DNA of 64,000 bases, from contig NZ_JAMTCR010000008.1 in NCBI RefSeq assembly GCF_024171945.1, forward strand, positions 124,001 through 188,000, in the 5' to 3' direction. Under the pieces are notes generated by a model. It was not told the DNA's origin. It did not search any database and was given only the letters and a program-made list of their open reading frames with translations. Both the position numbers and the translations under genes were made by a program. This document shows positions 41,207 through 50,504 of the stretch, piece by piece; position 1 is the first letter of the stretch, and the number at the start of each line of letters is the position of its first letter. This stretch comes from Actinokineospora globicatena (GTDB lineage: Bacteria > Actinomycetota > Actinomycetes > Mycobacteriales > Pseudonocardiaceae).

Positions 41207-43336
41207 GTGAGACGACATCGGACGTGGCACGTGGTGCTCGCGGTCGGGATGGCCTTCGGCGGCGCGCTACCCGCGGCCGCCGCCCAAGGCGTGGTGATCG
41301 GCGCCGACCGGCCGGACGCGATCGCGGGCAGCTACATCGTGGTCACCAAGCAGCCGGTGGCCGACCGCTTGGCCAGCGAGTACGGCGGCACGGTGACAGC
41401 CAAGTGGGAACACGCCCTGACCGGCTACGCCGCGAAGATGGACGCCCGCGCGGCCCGCAGGCTCGCCGCGGACCCGGCGGTCGAGATGGTGGTGCAAGAC
41501 GCCGTCGCCAGGATCGCGGGTGAGCAGCCGAACCCGCCGAACTGGGGGCTCGACCGGATCGACCAACGGGATTTGCCGCTGGACGCCAAGTTCGGCTACG
41601 GCAGCACCGGCGAGGGCGTCACCACCTACGTCATCGACACCGGCATCCGCACCACGCACAGCACGTTCGAGGGCCGGGCGAGCTGGGGCACCAACACTAT
41701 CGACACCAACAACACCGACTGCCACGGCCACGGCACCCACGTCGGCGGCATCATCGGCGGCCGCGAGTACGGGGTCGCCAAGGCCGCGAAGATCGTCGCC
41801 GTCAAGGCGTTGAACTGCGCGGGTTCGGGCTCCAACAGCGCCGTGATCAGCGGTATCGACTGGGTCACGAAGAACGCGGTCAAGCCCGCCGTGGCGAACA
41901 TGAGCCTGACCAGTTCCGCCGACCCCGCCATGGACGCCGCCGTGCGCAAGTCCATCGCGTCCGGGGTCGTGTTCGCGGTGGCCTCCGCCAACGACGGCAA
42001 GGACGCCTGCAACTCCTCGCCCGCCCGGGTCACCGAGGCGATCACCGCCAACGCCGTCGACAAGACCGACACCAAGCCGACCTTCTCCAACTTCGGCCCC
42101 TGCACGGACCTGTTCGCCCCCGGCGTGGGCATCCTGTCGGCCTGGAAGGACAACGACAACGCCACCTACACCGCGAGCGGCACCTCCATGGCGTCCCCGC
42201 ACACCGCCGGTGTCGCCGCGCTGTGGTTGAGCGCCCACCCCGCCGACACCCCGGCGCAGGTCCACGCGGGCGTGGTCGCCGCGGTCACGCCGGACAAGGT
42301 CACCAACCCCGGTGCCGGATCGCCGAACCGGCTCCTGCACGCCGCCGCTACTCCGCAACCGCTTGCCGTCACCAGCCCCGGTGACCAGACCAGCCCGGTC
42401 GGCCGCGCCGTCACGATCACGTTGCGGGCCAACGGCGGCACCACCCCGTACACCTGGACCGCGACCGGATTGCCCGACGGGATAGCGGTTTCCGGGGCGA
42501 CCCTGACCGGGACCCCGACCGGCCCGGGTAGGAACACAGTCACGGTGACTGTCACGGATGCCGCTGGTACCAAGGCATCGGCGGACTTCACCTGGACGAT
42601 CGCCGAGGCCAGTGACCTGGACATCGCCAACCCGGGCGACCAGAACGCCAAGGTGGGGGAGGAGGCCGGAGTCAAGGTCGTCGCCACCGGCGGCGCCGCG
42701 CCCTACACGTGGACGACCACCGGCCTGCCCGCCGGGATCACCGCTGCCGCCAGCGGCGATGTCGTGACCCTGTCCGGCATCCCGACCGCGGCAGGGACGT
42801 CGACCGTCGTGGTTTCCGTGCGCGACAACGCCGGAGCCACCGCCCAGGTCTCGTTCACCTGGACCGTCACCGGCGGCTGCCAGGTCGGCCAGAAGGTGCT
42901 GAACCCGAGCTTCGAGTCCGGTGCGACCGGCTGGACGGCGACCTCGGGGGTCATCGGCCAGCACGCGGGCGCCGGGCAACCCGCCCACACCGGCACGTGG
43001 AGCGCGTTGCTCGGCGGCAAGGGCCGGGCGAACACCACCTCCGTGACCCAGACCGTGGCCGTGCCGACCGGGTGCGGCAGTTACCAGTTGTCGTTCTGGC
43101 TGCACATCGACACCGCCGAACGCGACGCCCGGGTCTGGGACCGGTTCACCGCCACGGCGGGCGGCAAGACGCTGGTCACCTTCTCGAACGTCAACGCGGC
43201 CACCGGGTATCGGCAGTTCAGCTACGACCTGACCGCGTTCGCGGGCCAGTCGGTGCCGATCACCTTCACCGGGCTTGAGGACAGCTACCTGCGCACGTCG
43301 TTCGTCCTCGACGACGTCACCGTCACCGCGGGCTGA
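41207..43336 (+). CDS. Secreted S8 (subtilisin/proteinase K-like) serine protease
   Basis: 709 aa. Signal peptide about 1-26; I9-type propeptide about 40-105 ([20 protein letters not shown]..); S8 catalytic domain about 110-385 with Asp144 (YVIDTGI), His175 (HGHGTHVGG) and Ser327 (SGTSMASPH), and ASAND for the oxyanion Asn. Two Ig-like putative domains follow ([25 protein letters not shown] and [19 protein letters not shown]), then a C-terminal jelly-roll-like domain from about 560 ([19 protein letters not shown]). GTG 41207 has AAGGAG eight bases upstream. An exported protease, likely autoprocessed; the tail domains probably bind a surface or substrate. Confidence 0.93.
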   Translation: MRRHRTWHVVLAVGMAFGGALPAAAAQGVVIGADRPDAIAGSYIVVTKQPVADRLASEYGGTVTAKWEHALTGYAAKMDARAARRLAADPAVEMVVQDAVARIAGEQPNPPNWGLDRIDQRDLPLDAKFGYGSTGEGVTTYVIDTGIRTTHSTFEGRASWGTNTIDTNNTDCHGHGTHVGGIIGGREYGVAKAAKIVAVKALNCAGSGSNSAVISGIDWVTKNAVKPAVANMSLTSSADPAMDAAVRKSIASGVVFAVASANDGKDACNSSPARVTEAITANAVDKTDTKPTFSNFGPCTDLFAPGVGILSAWKDNDNATYTASGTSMASPHTAGVAALWLSAHPADTPAQVHAGVVAAVTPDKVTNPGAGSPNRLLHAAATPQPLAVTSPGDQTSPVGRAVTITLRANGGTTPYTWTATGLPDGIAVSGATLTGTPTGPGRNTVTVTVTDAAGTKASADFTWTIAEASDLDIANPGDQNAKVGEEAGVKVVATGGAAPYTWTTTGLPAGITAAASGDVVTLSGIPTAAGTSTVVVSVRDNAGATAQVSFTWTVTGGCQVGQKVLNPSFESGATGWTATSGVIGQHAGAGQPAHTGTWSALLGGKGRANTTSVTQTVAVPTGCGSYQLSFWLHIDTAERDARVWDRFTATAGGKTLVTFSNVNAATGYRQFSYDLTAFAGQSVPITFTGLEDSYLRTSFVLDDVTVTAG

Positions 43337-43354
43337 CTGTCCCAAGGCGGGGCC

Positions 43355-44320
43355 GTGGTCGACACCGGGGTGGATCTTGAGGTGAGACACCTTCGCGTTC
43401 TCCTCGCGGTGGCCGACGAGGGCAGCATCACCAGGGCCGCCGCCGCGCTCGGTCTCTCCCAGCCCTCGCTGACCGCCCAGCTCCAGCGCATCGAGCGGGT
43501 CGTCGGCGAGCAGGTGTTCGTGCGCGGCCGGGCCGGGGTGCGCACCACCCAGTTCGGCCGCGGCCTGCTGACCCGGGCGCGGACCGTGCTGCGCGAGATG
43601 GACCGCCTGCTGCTCGACTCGGCGCCGGGGGAGCGCGGGGAGGTCGTGCTCGGCGACTCGGGGTTGCTGCTCGCCCGCGTCATCCCGCGCCTGGAACGGG
43701 AACTGGCCGCCACCGGCACCGCGCTGGCCGTCCGCGCGCACATCGACCCGGCGGCGGCCGCGCTGATCGCGATGCTGCGCTCGGGGCGGCTGGACGCGGC
43801 GGTCATCAGCGAGGTGATCGGCTTCGAGCTTCCCGTCGCGGCTGGCGTGCACCGGGTGACCGTCGTGCCCGTGGAACCGGTGTTCATCGCCCTCAGCGCC
43901 CGGCACCGGCTGGCCGCGCGGCCAGAGGTCGACCTGGCCGATCTCGCCGACGAGGCGTGGATCGTCAACCCGCACGACAACCCCGGTTGGATGGCGTCCG
44001 TGCGCGCCGCCTGCGCCCAGGTCGGGTTCCAGCCGCGCGTGGCTTACGAGAGCAGCCACATGGCCGGTGCGCGGGCGTTCGTCGCGGGCGGCCAGTGTGT
44101 GGCCATCGCCGACCCGCTCTCCCCGGAGCACAACGGGGTGGTGTTCCGCCCGCTGGCGGGTGACCCGGTGTGCGGCAGGCTCGACCTGGCCTGGGTCGAC
44201 CAGTGCCCGGTCCCGGCCGACCTGCTGCACCGGGTGGTCGCCGAGGAGTACCGGGCGATGGTCGAGCGGACCGCCGGGTACCGCCGCTGGTGGGCCGACC
44301 ACGGCCGCATCCTGGCCTGA
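43355..44320 (+). CDS. LysR family transcriptional regulator
   Basis: About 321 aa. N-terminal LysR HTH: DLEVRHLRVLLAVADEGSITRAAAALGLSQPSLTAQLQRIERVVGEQVFVR; the C-terminal LysR substrate domain runs from about residue 95 (GEVVLGDSGLLLARVIPRLEREL). GTG 43355 starts the frame; GTG 43370 or 43382 would also fit and give a more usual short leader. It follows the protease gene by 18 bp on the same strand, so it may be transcribed with it. The effector is unknown. Confidence 0.88.
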   Translation: MVDTGVDLEVRHLRVLLAVADEGSITRAAAALGLSQPSLTAQLQRIERVVGEQVFVRGRAGVRTTQFGRGLLTRARTVLREMDRLLLDSAPGERGEVVLGDSGLLLARVIPRLERELAATGTALAVRAHIDPAAAALIAMLRSGRLDAAVISEVIGFELPVAAGVHRVTVVPVEPVFIALSARHRLAARPEVDLADLADEAWIVNPHDNPGWMASVRAACAQVGFQPRVAYESSHMAGARAFVAGGQCVAIADPLSPEHNGVVFRPLAGDPVCGRLDLAWVDQCPVPADLLHRVVAEEYRAMVERTAGYRRWWADHGRILA

Positions 44321-44444
44321 TGCCCGGGCTGATCTGGTCCGATACCGGTCTGGCCCGCGCGAACCGGTTCGTTCCCGGTTCACCGGACCGCGGTGTGGGT
44401 ACTGTGGGAATGACCGGTTTGTCCTACAACGAGGGGATTTCCCC

Positions 44445-44618
44445 GTGGCTCACGACCCCACCGCCCGCCGTCCGCTGCGCCTGCTCGCCGTCGTGGGTGC
44501 CCTGGCGATGCTGCCGCTGCTGGCCGCCTGCGGTGATGACGACGACGATGACGGTGATGACGACGACAGCCTGCGGTCGACCGCCCGCCCGGCCGCCGTC
44601 CTGGTCATCGCCGACTGA
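44445..44618 (+). CDS. Small Asp-rich lipoprotein
   Basis: 57 aa. The N-terminus VAHDPTARRPLRLLAVVGALAMLPLLAACG is a complete lipoprotein signal with lipobox LAAC; the mature part is a run of Asp and Gly (ten Asp in about 13 residues) and a short hydrophobic end. GTG 44445 is preceded by GAGGGG. No family recognised. The acidic patch could bind cations such as Ca2+, or be only a surface tether. The Asp stretch is encoded by GAC/GAT repeats that are slippage-prone. Confidence 0.6.
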   Translation: MAHDPTARRPLRLLAVVGALAMLPLLAACGDDDDDDGDDDDSLRSTARPAAVLVIAD

Positions 44619-44627
44619 CCCCGGGGT

Positions 44628-46250
44628 TCAGCCGGGGAAGCCCAGGACGGCGGGATCGCCCCGTCGCACCACGGCGATGAACCCCGGCGCGGGGAACACC
44701 CCGGCCGCGCGGAACGGGGACCGGTAGTCGCCCGAGCCGTGCGTGCCGGGGAGCGCGGTCCAACCGGGGACGCTCGTGCTGTCAGCGGTAGTGCTGTCGC
44801 CTGTGGTGCTGTCACCGGTAGTGCTGCTGAGCTCTTGCCACGCGAGGTCGGCGGTCGTGTCGGTGAAGCACAACCGCAGCACGGTGTTCGCCGTCGTGGC
44901 CACCGTCCGGCGACCCGCGCAGGGCGGCATCGTCACCGCGGTGACGGAGCCAGTCGCCGGGTCGACGGTGTTCGACGACAGCACTTTCCCGTCGGGCGAC
45001 TGCTCCTCGCCGATCACGACCGGTCCCGCGTTCGCCCACAACCACCGGCCCCGCAACGCTTCCGCGCCCACGGTCACGCCGTCGCCGGTGCGCACGACCT
45101 CCCGGCTGCCCGCGAGGTTGTCGATCGAGACCGCCCGCCCGTCGGAGGTCCGGTTGACCAGGAAGTGCGTGCTCTTGCCCGGTGCCACGGGGAACAGTCG
45201 CTGCCAGCGCTGTACCCCGTCGCGGTCGCCCAGCGCCGCGACTCCCCAGGAATCCCCGCAGCTCAACGACACGATGACCACGTCGGTGCCCGACTCGTGC
45301 ACACCCCAGGGCGACAGGCAGCCCGCGGGCGCGCGCCACGTCCACAGGTGTTGACCGCCGCGGAGATCGGTGCCGTGGACGCGGAAGTCCAGCGTCCCAT
45401 CGGGTTGTTCGAGGCGTTCGGCCACGGGCAGCACGGTCGTGGAGGGCCGCGGGTCCAGATCGCTGTGGTCGTCGCCTGGCCATTCGCGCACCACGGCTCC
45501 GGTCGCCGCGTCGAGCAGCACGTGGAGTTCACCATCGCGTGCATGCGGCCCGCCGCCGCTGAACGTGGTCACCACCAAGGCCTGGTCAGGCGTGGTCACC
45601 AGTGAGGTCACCCGGGTACCCGCACGCCCGTAGTGCCACTGCCGCCGACCCCCGGGACCAACGCTGACGACCTTGCCGCCATCGGTGCCGACCACGAGCC
45701 CGGTGCCAGCGGCCACTGCCTCCACCACCGGCGCGTCCGCGACCCACCGCCAAGGCTCGCCTTCCGACCGCTCCGCCACCGGCAGCCGCACGCCTGCCGC
45801 GACCGTGTGCCCGTCGACAGCCACAGCGGCCGGGATGGGCTGCACACCGAATCCCGCTGCCGCCACCACAAGCACCGCTACCCCGGTCCGCACCCATCCG
45901 CCGAGCCGTCTGGTCAGCGCCCCCGCGAGCGTCGCCACCGCGCCGACCAGCAGAACTACCGAGGACGGCCCCGCTACCCCTGACTCCAGATCGGTGACGA
46001 CCAGGTATCCGGCATGGCCCGTCGCCGCTATCGCCAGCACCAACCCGCTCCGGCGCGCACCCCACAACACCACCAGCGCCGCCACGGCTACCCCGGCGAC
46101 ACCGACCCCACCCCACGTCCCGTCCTGCCGACCGACCCCGCCGTCGAGCAGCATCGACACACCGGCCCACACCAACCCCGCCACCGCGAACCCCGCGCCC
46201 ACCACACCCCCTCGACGCCGGGCATCCCGATCTGGTTCCCGGATCGCCAT
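44628..46250 (-). CDS. Membrane PQQ-like beta-propeller repeat protein
   Basis: 540 aa. Five hydrophobic segments in the first about 140 residues are followed by an extracellular beta-propeller-like region (WRWVADAPVVEAVAAGTGLVVGTDGGKVVSVGPGGRRQWHYG, DAATGAVVREWPGDD, LRGGQHLWTWRAPAG), resembling PQQ-binding-like repeats but without catalytic residues I can identify. Near the C-terminus TTGDSTTGDSTTADS is encoded by imperfect 15-bp repeats (44775-44825). ATG 46250. Role unknown; such proteins are often envelope sensors or scaffolds. It converges with the lipoprotein gene, nine bases apart. Confidence 0.75.
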   Translation of the reverse strand: MAIREPDRDARRRGGVVGAGFAVAGLVWAGVSMLLDGGVGRQDGTWGGVGVAGVAVAALVVLWGARRSGLVLAIAATGHAGYLVVTDLESGVAGPSSVVLLVGAVATLAGALTRRLGGWVRTGVAVLVVAAAGFGVQPIPAAVAVDGHTVAAGVRLPVAERSEGEPWRWVADAPVVEAVAAGTGLVVGTDGGKVVSVGPGGRRQWHYGRAGTRVTSLVTTPDQALVVTTFSGGGPHARDGELHVLLDAATGAVVREWPGDDHSDLDPRPSTTVLPVAERLEQPDGTLDFRVHGTDLRGGQHLWTWRAPAGCLSPWGVHESGTDVVIVSLSCGDSWGVAALGDRDGVQRWQRLFPVAPGKSTHFLVNRTSDGRAVSIDNLAGSREVVRTGDGVTVGAEALRGRWLWANAGPVVIGEEQSPDGKVLSSNTVDPATGSVTAVTMPPCAGRRTVATTANTVLRLCFTDTTADLAWQELSSTTGDSTTGDSTTADSTSVPGWTALPGTHGSGDYRSPFRAAGVFPAPGFIAVVRRGDPAVLGFPG

Positions 46251-46296
46251 AGGTGGCGGAGTCGATCGACGCGGACGGGTGTGCGACGGTGGGCCG

Positions 46297-46839
46297 GTGA
46301 CGTGGAACGGCGAGGACTACCAGCGGCGGTTCGACACCCTGGCCGAGAGCGGCCAGGACGTGCACGGGGAAGCCGTGTTCGTGCTCGGCTACCGGCCCGG
46401 GTCGGTGCTGGACGCGGGCTGCGGCACCGGGCGCGTGGGTATCGAGCTGGCCCGGCACGGAGTGGAGGTCGAGGGGGTCGACGTCGACGAGTCGATGCTC
46501 GCGGTGGCGGGGGAGCGCGCGCCCCAGGTGCGGTGGCACTGCCGGGACCTGGTGGGGCTCGACCTCGGGCGGGACTTCGACGTCGTCGTCATGGCGGGCA
46601 ACGTCCCGCTGTTCACCCCACCCGGGACCCAGGCCCAGCTCGTCGCCGGGGTCGCCGGGCACGTCGCGCCGGGGGGCGTGCTCATCGCCGGGTTCTCCCT
46701 GGACCGGGGCTACACCACGGCCGACTACGACGAGCACTGCGCCGCCGCGGGGCTCACGGCTACCGAGCGGTACGCCACGTGGGCCAAGGACCCGTTCGAC
46801 GGCGGCGACTACGCGGTCTCGGTCCACCGAGCCGGGTAG
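46297..46839 (+). CDS. Class I SAM-dependent methyltransferase
   Basis: 180 aa. Motif I SVLDAGCGTGRVGIELARHG, the acidic residue after strand 2 VEGVDVDESML, and FDVVVMAGNVPLF (motif IV) give a complete small Rossmann methyltransferase. GTG 46297 (VTWNGEDYQRRFDTLAESG) is chosen because family members begin with this W-x-x-YQxRFD pattern. Substrate unknown. Its start is 46 bp from the divergent beta-propeller gene. Confidence 0.87.
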   Translation: MTWNGEDYQRRFDTLAESGQDVHGEAVFVLGYRPGSVLDAGCGTGRVGIELARHGVEVEGVDVDESMLAVAGERAPQVRWHCRDLVGLDLGRDFDVVVMAGNVPLFTPPGTQAQLVAGVAGHVAPGGVLIAGFSLDRGYTTADYDEHCAAAGLTATERYATWAKDPFDGGDYAVSVHRAG

Positions 46840-46903
46840 TCGACCCGCCTGTCACGGGCGCCCCGGGTGGCTGGGCCGCGAACAGCCCAGCCGGGGCACG
46901 ACG

Positions 46904-47854
46904 TCAGTTCGCGGCGAGCCGGGCCAGGCGGCGGTCGTCGGGCCAGCGCACGTCGCGCGCCCAGCCGAACCGCTCGAAGACCCAGATGACCCTGGCCGAG
47001 ATGTCGACCTGGCCGCGGCGCACGCCGTGCCGGGCCGAGGTGGGGTCGGCGTGGTGCAGGTTGTGCCACGACTCGCCCATGGACAGGATCGCCAGCGGCC
47101 AGAAGTTCGCCGACTTGTCCCGGCTGGCGAACGGGCGGTCACCGACCATGTGGCAGACCGAGTTGACCGACCAGGTCACGTGGTGCTGGAAGGCGACCCT
47201 GGCCAGCCCGGCCCACAGGAACGCGCTCAGCGCGCCCCACCACGACCAGGTGATCAGACCGCCGAGCAGCGCGGGCAGGCCGACGCTGAGGGTGACCCAC
47301 AGCGGGAACAGGTTGTCGACCGCGCGCAGGTCCGCGTCCGCGGCCAGGTCCGGGGCGAAGCGGTCGACGTTGGTGCGGTCGCGGCCGAACAACCACCCCA
47401 TGTGCGCGTGCCAGAACCCGCGCAGCAACGCCATCGGCGACGTGCCGAACAGCCACGGCGAGTGCGGGTCACCGGCGCGGTCGGAGAACGCGTGGTGGCG
47501 GCGGTGGTCGGCGACCCAGGTGATCACCGAGCCCTGCGCGGCCAGCCCACCGGCCACCGCGAGCGCGATCCGCAGGCCGCGGTTGGCCTTGAACGCGCCG
47601 TGGGTGAAGTAGCGGTGGTAGCCGACCGTGATGCCCAGCGTCGACACCGCGTAGAAGACCGTCGCGATGCCGATGTCCACCCAGCTCACGCCCCAGCCCC
47701 AGATCGCGGCGGGCACCACCGCCAGCAGCGCCAGGAACGGGATGATCAGGAAGACCCGGATCGTCACCAGCTCGGCGCGGCCCGCCTGCTCGGCCAGGAT
47801 CGGTTTCTTCGGCCGCGGGGTGTCGACCGGGGGGCTGGGTGTCGCTGTGGTCAT
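46904..47854 (-). CDS. Acyl-CoA desaturase (stearoyl-CoA delta-9 type)
   Basis: 316 aa membrane di-iron desaturase. His boxes: HRYFTH, HRRHH and HNLHH, in the order and spacing of delta-9 acyl-CoA desaturases; about four hydrophobic helices. ATG 47854 (MTTATPSPPVDTPRPKKPI). Introduces a double bond into C16/C18 acyl chains at the membrane, needing an electron donor not encoded nearby. A second, different desaturase lies at 51866, and a cold-shock protein lies between, suggesting a membrane-fluidity/cold theme (inference). Confidence 0.92.
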   Translation of the reverse strand: MTTATPSPPVDTPRPKKPILAEQAGRAELVTIRVFLIIPFLALLAVVPAAIWGWGVSWVDIGIATVFYAVSTLGITVGYHRYFTHGAFKANRGLRIALAVAGGLAAQGSVITWVADHRRHHAFSDRAGDPHSPWLFGTSPMALLRGFWHAHMGWLFGRDRTNVDRFAPDLAADADLRAVDNLFPLWVTLSVGLPALLGGLITWSWWGALSAFLWAGLARVAFQHHVTWSVNSVCHMVGDRPFASRDKSANFWPLAILSMGESWHNLHHADPTSARHGVRRGQVDISARVIWVFERFGWARDVRWPDDRRLARLAAN

Positions 47855-48467
47855 ATCTCGCCTCGGGATTCGGGGTGGACGAGCGGTTCCGCGCGTGGTC
47901 GCGCGGCTGCCCGGTGCGGGCAGCGCTCGGTGGGGTCGAACGGGGGTGGTCCGACGTCCGGTGGCCGTGGTGGACGTAGCGAGCACGTGACCGACCGGAC
48001 GCGAGTGGCGGGGCGCTGCCGGGATCCACCCGGCCGGTGCTGCGCCGTGGCACCGCCTGTCACTGATGACGGTACGCGGCCGGGGGCCAACCGACCATGT
48101 CGCTGAGCGCGGCGGCGCGGTCGACACGCGGTGATGACCGCTCCGACCTGCGGTTCTCGGGCGACGTGCAGGTCGTCACCCCCATTCGGGCCGCCGGTGG
48201 GGTAAGCTTGGCCCAAGGGCGCACCACTGGCAGGCTTCACCCAGCAGGACTCCAACCAGGTGCGATACCCGGCTCGTCCGACCCACCTGGGCTCGGGGCC
48301 GCACCGGCTCACACCGCCGGGCGCCGACCGCACTCCCCGCATTCCCCGGCCGCCACCACGCGCACGGTCCGCATCGCGGACGTGCCCCCGAGGCCCGCGG
48401 CCCCTTCCCGAGCCACGCGCGGCCCGCCGCGCCGCTGGCCCACAGCCAGGAGGCTGGCCGCATCCAC
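47855..48467. other. 613-bp region without a convincing gene
   Basis: Between the divergent desaturase and DUF6292 genes. Frames on both strands are open for long distances but encode low-complexity Arg/Pro/Gly-rich sequence. Nothing in it looks like an RNA gene. It presumably holds both promoters; no clear inverted repeat operator was identified. Confidence 0.5.
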
Positions 48468-49055
48468 ATGACACGCACCGAAGCACACCGCGACACCGCC
48501 CAGCGCGACACCGCTCGCGCGACCACCGGCCAGGCCCAGCGCAACCCGCTGCGCCGCGAGCACCGGGCCACCGAACCGGGTTCGGCAGGCGCGCCGCTGC
48601 AGCGGACCGCGCTCGAGCGCCGCCCGGCCACCGCGCCGAGGCGCTCGGTGACCCCGCCGACCGACATCGCGCACGCCCTGGCCGACGCCCTGCGCGGCTA
48701 CGTCAAGGCCGTCGCGGTCGCGCTCGGGGTGCCCGCGGAGGGCGTGACCTGCGAGGTCACCGACACGGTCACCGCCTACCTGGCGCTCGGCCACCGCGCC
48801 ACGGCGTTCCCGGACCGCGACGTGATGCTGGTGTGGGACGCGCGCGGCTGGTCGGTGTCGCTGGAGACCGACCCGGGCGAGCGGCCGATCGTGTTGTCCG
48901 CCTCGACCGGTGACCTCGTGCCCGACCCGGCCACCGTCGCCGGGTTCGTGTCCATCGCCCTGGCCAGGCGCACCGCCCGGCCCGCCAGCCCCGCCACCAC
49001 CGAGCCGCTCGACTGGACCCAGGTCGTCGAGCGCATGCGCGGTCATGGCCGCTGA
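48468..49055 (+). CDS. DUF6292 family protein
   Basis: 195 aa. The N-terminal about 65 residues are Arg/Thr-rich and probably disordered; the folded part (about 65-175) reads LADALRGYVKAVAVALGVPAEGVTCEVTDTVTAYLALGHR..PDRDVMLVWDARGWSVSLETDPGERPIVLS, the DUF6292 pattern common in Pseudonocardiales. ATG 48468 is the first start; an internal start closer to the domain is possible. Function unknown; members are often linked to regulatory XRE/DUF397-type loci, not seen here. Confidence 0.72.
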   Translation: MTRTEAHRDTAQRDTARATTGQAQRNPLRREHRATEPGSAGAPLQRTALERRPATAPRRSVTPPTDIAHALADALRGYVKAVAVALGVPAEGVTCEVTDTVTAYLALGHRATAFPDRDVMLVWDARGWSVSLETDPGERPIVLSASTGDLVPDPATVAGFVSIALARRTARPASPATTEPLDWTQVVERMRGHGR

Positions 49056-49101
49056 GCGAACCCCCACCAGACCAGGATCCACCGTGAGACAAGAGGAACC
49101 C

Positions 49102-49281
49102 ATGACGCCTGTGACAGCACCGAACGAGGGCCGCACCGCCCCCGTCCTGTTCAGCCACCCCACCACCGAGGAGCGGGCGGTGACCAGGAACCCCGGCAGC
49201 GTCGAGGTGCCCCGCTTCGAGTCCTCATCGGACACCCACGCGCCCGCGCCGCGGCACCCGGACCACTACCCGGCCCCCTGA
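49102..49281 (+). CDS. Small hypothetical protein
   Basis: 59 aa, Pro/Thr/His-rich and probably disordered (MTPVTAPNEGRTAPVLFSHP). Codons end almost wholly in G/C, and GAGGAACCC precedes ATG 49102, so it may be real and co-transcribed with the DUF6292 gene 46 bp upstream. An in-frame GTG at 49084 is an alternative start. No family recognised. Confidence 0.45.
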   Translation: MTPVTAPNEGRTAPVLFSHPTTEERAVTRNPGSVEVPRFESSSDTHAPAPRHPDHYPAP

Positions 49282-49435
49282 GATCCGAAGTGGACTGAGC
49301 GTCCGGCCCGCTGGGACCACTGGGGTCTCCCACCGAGCTGTGCTCCCGGTGCCGCGCGGGCGGCGCGGCACCGGGAGAGAACCCGGGGCTGAGAACGCCC
49401 GCGCCTCGCGTGCCGATGCCCGCGTGACCCGAGCC

Positions 49436-49616
49436 GCGCGAACACCACCGCGGCCGTGACAACGCCCCCGCGCCGGGTAGAGATCCGCTGTGCTGTGCGG
49501 AAGTACCACGGCAGGGCGCAGAAACACCACGGCGTAGTGCGGAAACACCCCCGCGCATTGCACCGCTCGCGCGGAATACCACCGCGCGCTGGCGCCACAC
49601 TGCGAAAACACCACTG
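49436..49616. repeat. Degenerate direct repeats of a GCGGAAACACCAC-type word
   Basis: About six copies of a 15-17 base element related to GTGCGGAAACACCACGG occur on the plus strand at about 49436, 49495, 49515, 49537, 49568 and 49600, with 20-60 base steps. They fill the non-coding stretch between the small gene at 49102 and the cold-shock terminator; no other feature is seen in 49282-49610. Confidence 0.5.
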
Positions 49617-49648
49617 CCCGCCCCCGGAACACCGGGGGCGGGCAGTGG
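49611..49648 (-). terminator. Cold-shock gene terminator hairpin
   Basis: A perfect 17-bp stem (49611-49627 with 49632-49648) and 4-base AACA loop, starting 9 bp after the cspA stop on the minus strand. It is the strongest hairpin in the window. Confidence 0.85.
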
Positions 49649-49657
49649 CACGCGTGC

Positions 49658-49861
49658 TCAGAGAACGCGGACCGAGACCGCTTCCGGGCCCTTGCGGCCC
49701 TCGCCGATCTCGAACTCCACCTGCTGGTCGTTGGCCAGACCCGCGTTGTCGTAGCCCTGGATGGACGAGCGGTGCACGAACAGGTCGACGCCACCGCCCG
49801 CCGGGGTGATGAAGCCGAAGCCCTTGGTCCCGTTGAACCACTTGATGGTTCCGTTGCTCAT
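49658..49861 (-). CDS. cspA: Cold-shock protein
   Basis: 67 aa CSD-fold RNA chaperone. RNP1 is NGTKGFGFIT and RNP2 DLFVHRSSI, in the canonical sequence SNGTIKWFNGTKGFGFI; ends EAVSVRVL. ATG 49861 with CAAGGAG upstream. The start overlaps the stop of the preceding small gene (ATGA), so translation is coupled. A 17-bp terminator follows directly. High-GC actinobacteria usually have several such paralogues. Confidence 0.95.
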   Translation of the reverse strand: MSNGTIKWFNGTKGFGFITPAGGGVDLFVHRSSIQGYDNAGLANDQQVEFEIGEGRKGPEAVSVRVL

Positions 49862-50244
49862 CGGCCTACTCCTTGGGTCGACCACGCCGAGACGGCGCCG
49901 GGCTGGGGGCTGTGCACGGGCTGCGGGGCGCTCGGCGCGGGCTCTTGGCCCGCGATGCCCAACATGGACAGCAGCACACCGCGGTCCTCGGCGTCGAGGG
50001 AGTGCACCGCGACCGTGCGCGCCGCGCGCTTGCGCTGCACCGCCTCGGCCTTCTCCGCGGCCGCGCGGCCGTCGGCGAACCCGATCGCGGCCTTCACCTT
50101 GCTCGAGCGCGGCGCGGCGGGGGTGCTCAGTGGTTGGTGTGACGAGGCGAGCTGGTAGTCCGGCGGCAAGCCGGTGCTCCCGTCCCCGACCGCGAGAACG
50201 GCGGTCGGTCTCAGCCGGGAACCGGGTCCGCTGGGTGCCGACAC
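49858..50244 (-). CDS. Hypothetical protein coupled to the cold-shock gene
   Basis: Up to about 128 aa from GTG 50244; the start is uncertain and could be an internal TTG or GTG. The conserved-looking core RSSKVKAAIGFADGRAAAEKAEAVQRKRAARTVAVHSLDAEDRGVLLSMLGIAG is helical and basic, flanked by Pro/Ser-rich ends. GC3 use supports coding. Its TGA overlaps the cspA ATG by four bases and the cspA Shine-Dalgarno sits in its last codons. No family recognised. Confidence 0.55.
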   Translation of the reverse strand: MSAPSGPGSRLRPTAVLAVGDGSTGLPPDYQLASSHQPLSTPAAPRSSKVKAAIGFADGRAAAEKAEAVQRKRAARTVAVHSLDAEDRGVLLSMLGIAGQEPAPSAPQPVHSPQPGAVSAWSTQGVGR

Positions 50245-50379
50245 CTGAGGTACCCCGACCGACCCGACTCTACCGCACCGGGCGCCGCCAGGACCCGATC
50301 CGCGCCGATGACCTGCCCGACCGGGTTGACCTGCGCGCACGGCACCGCGAACCCGCTCACCCGGGCGCCTCCAGGTCGA

Positions 50380-50398
50380 CCTATAGCCGTTTTATAGG
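50380..50398. promoter_or_regulatory. AT-rich inverted repeat in the cspA-operon / NlpC-like promoter region
   Basis: CCTATA (50380-50385), 7 bases, TATAGG (50393-50398), standing out in GC-rich sequence about 107 bp before the NlpC-like gene and 136 bp before the divergent small gene. It could be a shared operator or contain a -10 element (TTATAG). Confidence 0.4.
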
Positions 50399-50504
50399 GA
50401 CCCGGTCCGGATCTAGAGCCGGGTTAGAGGGCCGCGTCCGATCCTTGGCCGGTGCGAGGGCGAGTGCCTCGTGCGGTGTCCACTCCCGATGCGAGGACCG
50501 AGCC

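Noticed and set aside
41267..44383. A 1038-codon minus-strand open frame across the protease and LysR genes
   Set aside because: The plus strand has a complete S8 catalytic triad and a LysR HTH; the antisense text is Gly/Arg/Asp-rich with no recognisable domain.
48097..48471. Possible 124-aa plus-strand gene upstream of DUF6292
   Set aside because: Pro/Arg/Ala-rich with no domain and no ribosome site; the codon pattern does not separate it from the other frames.
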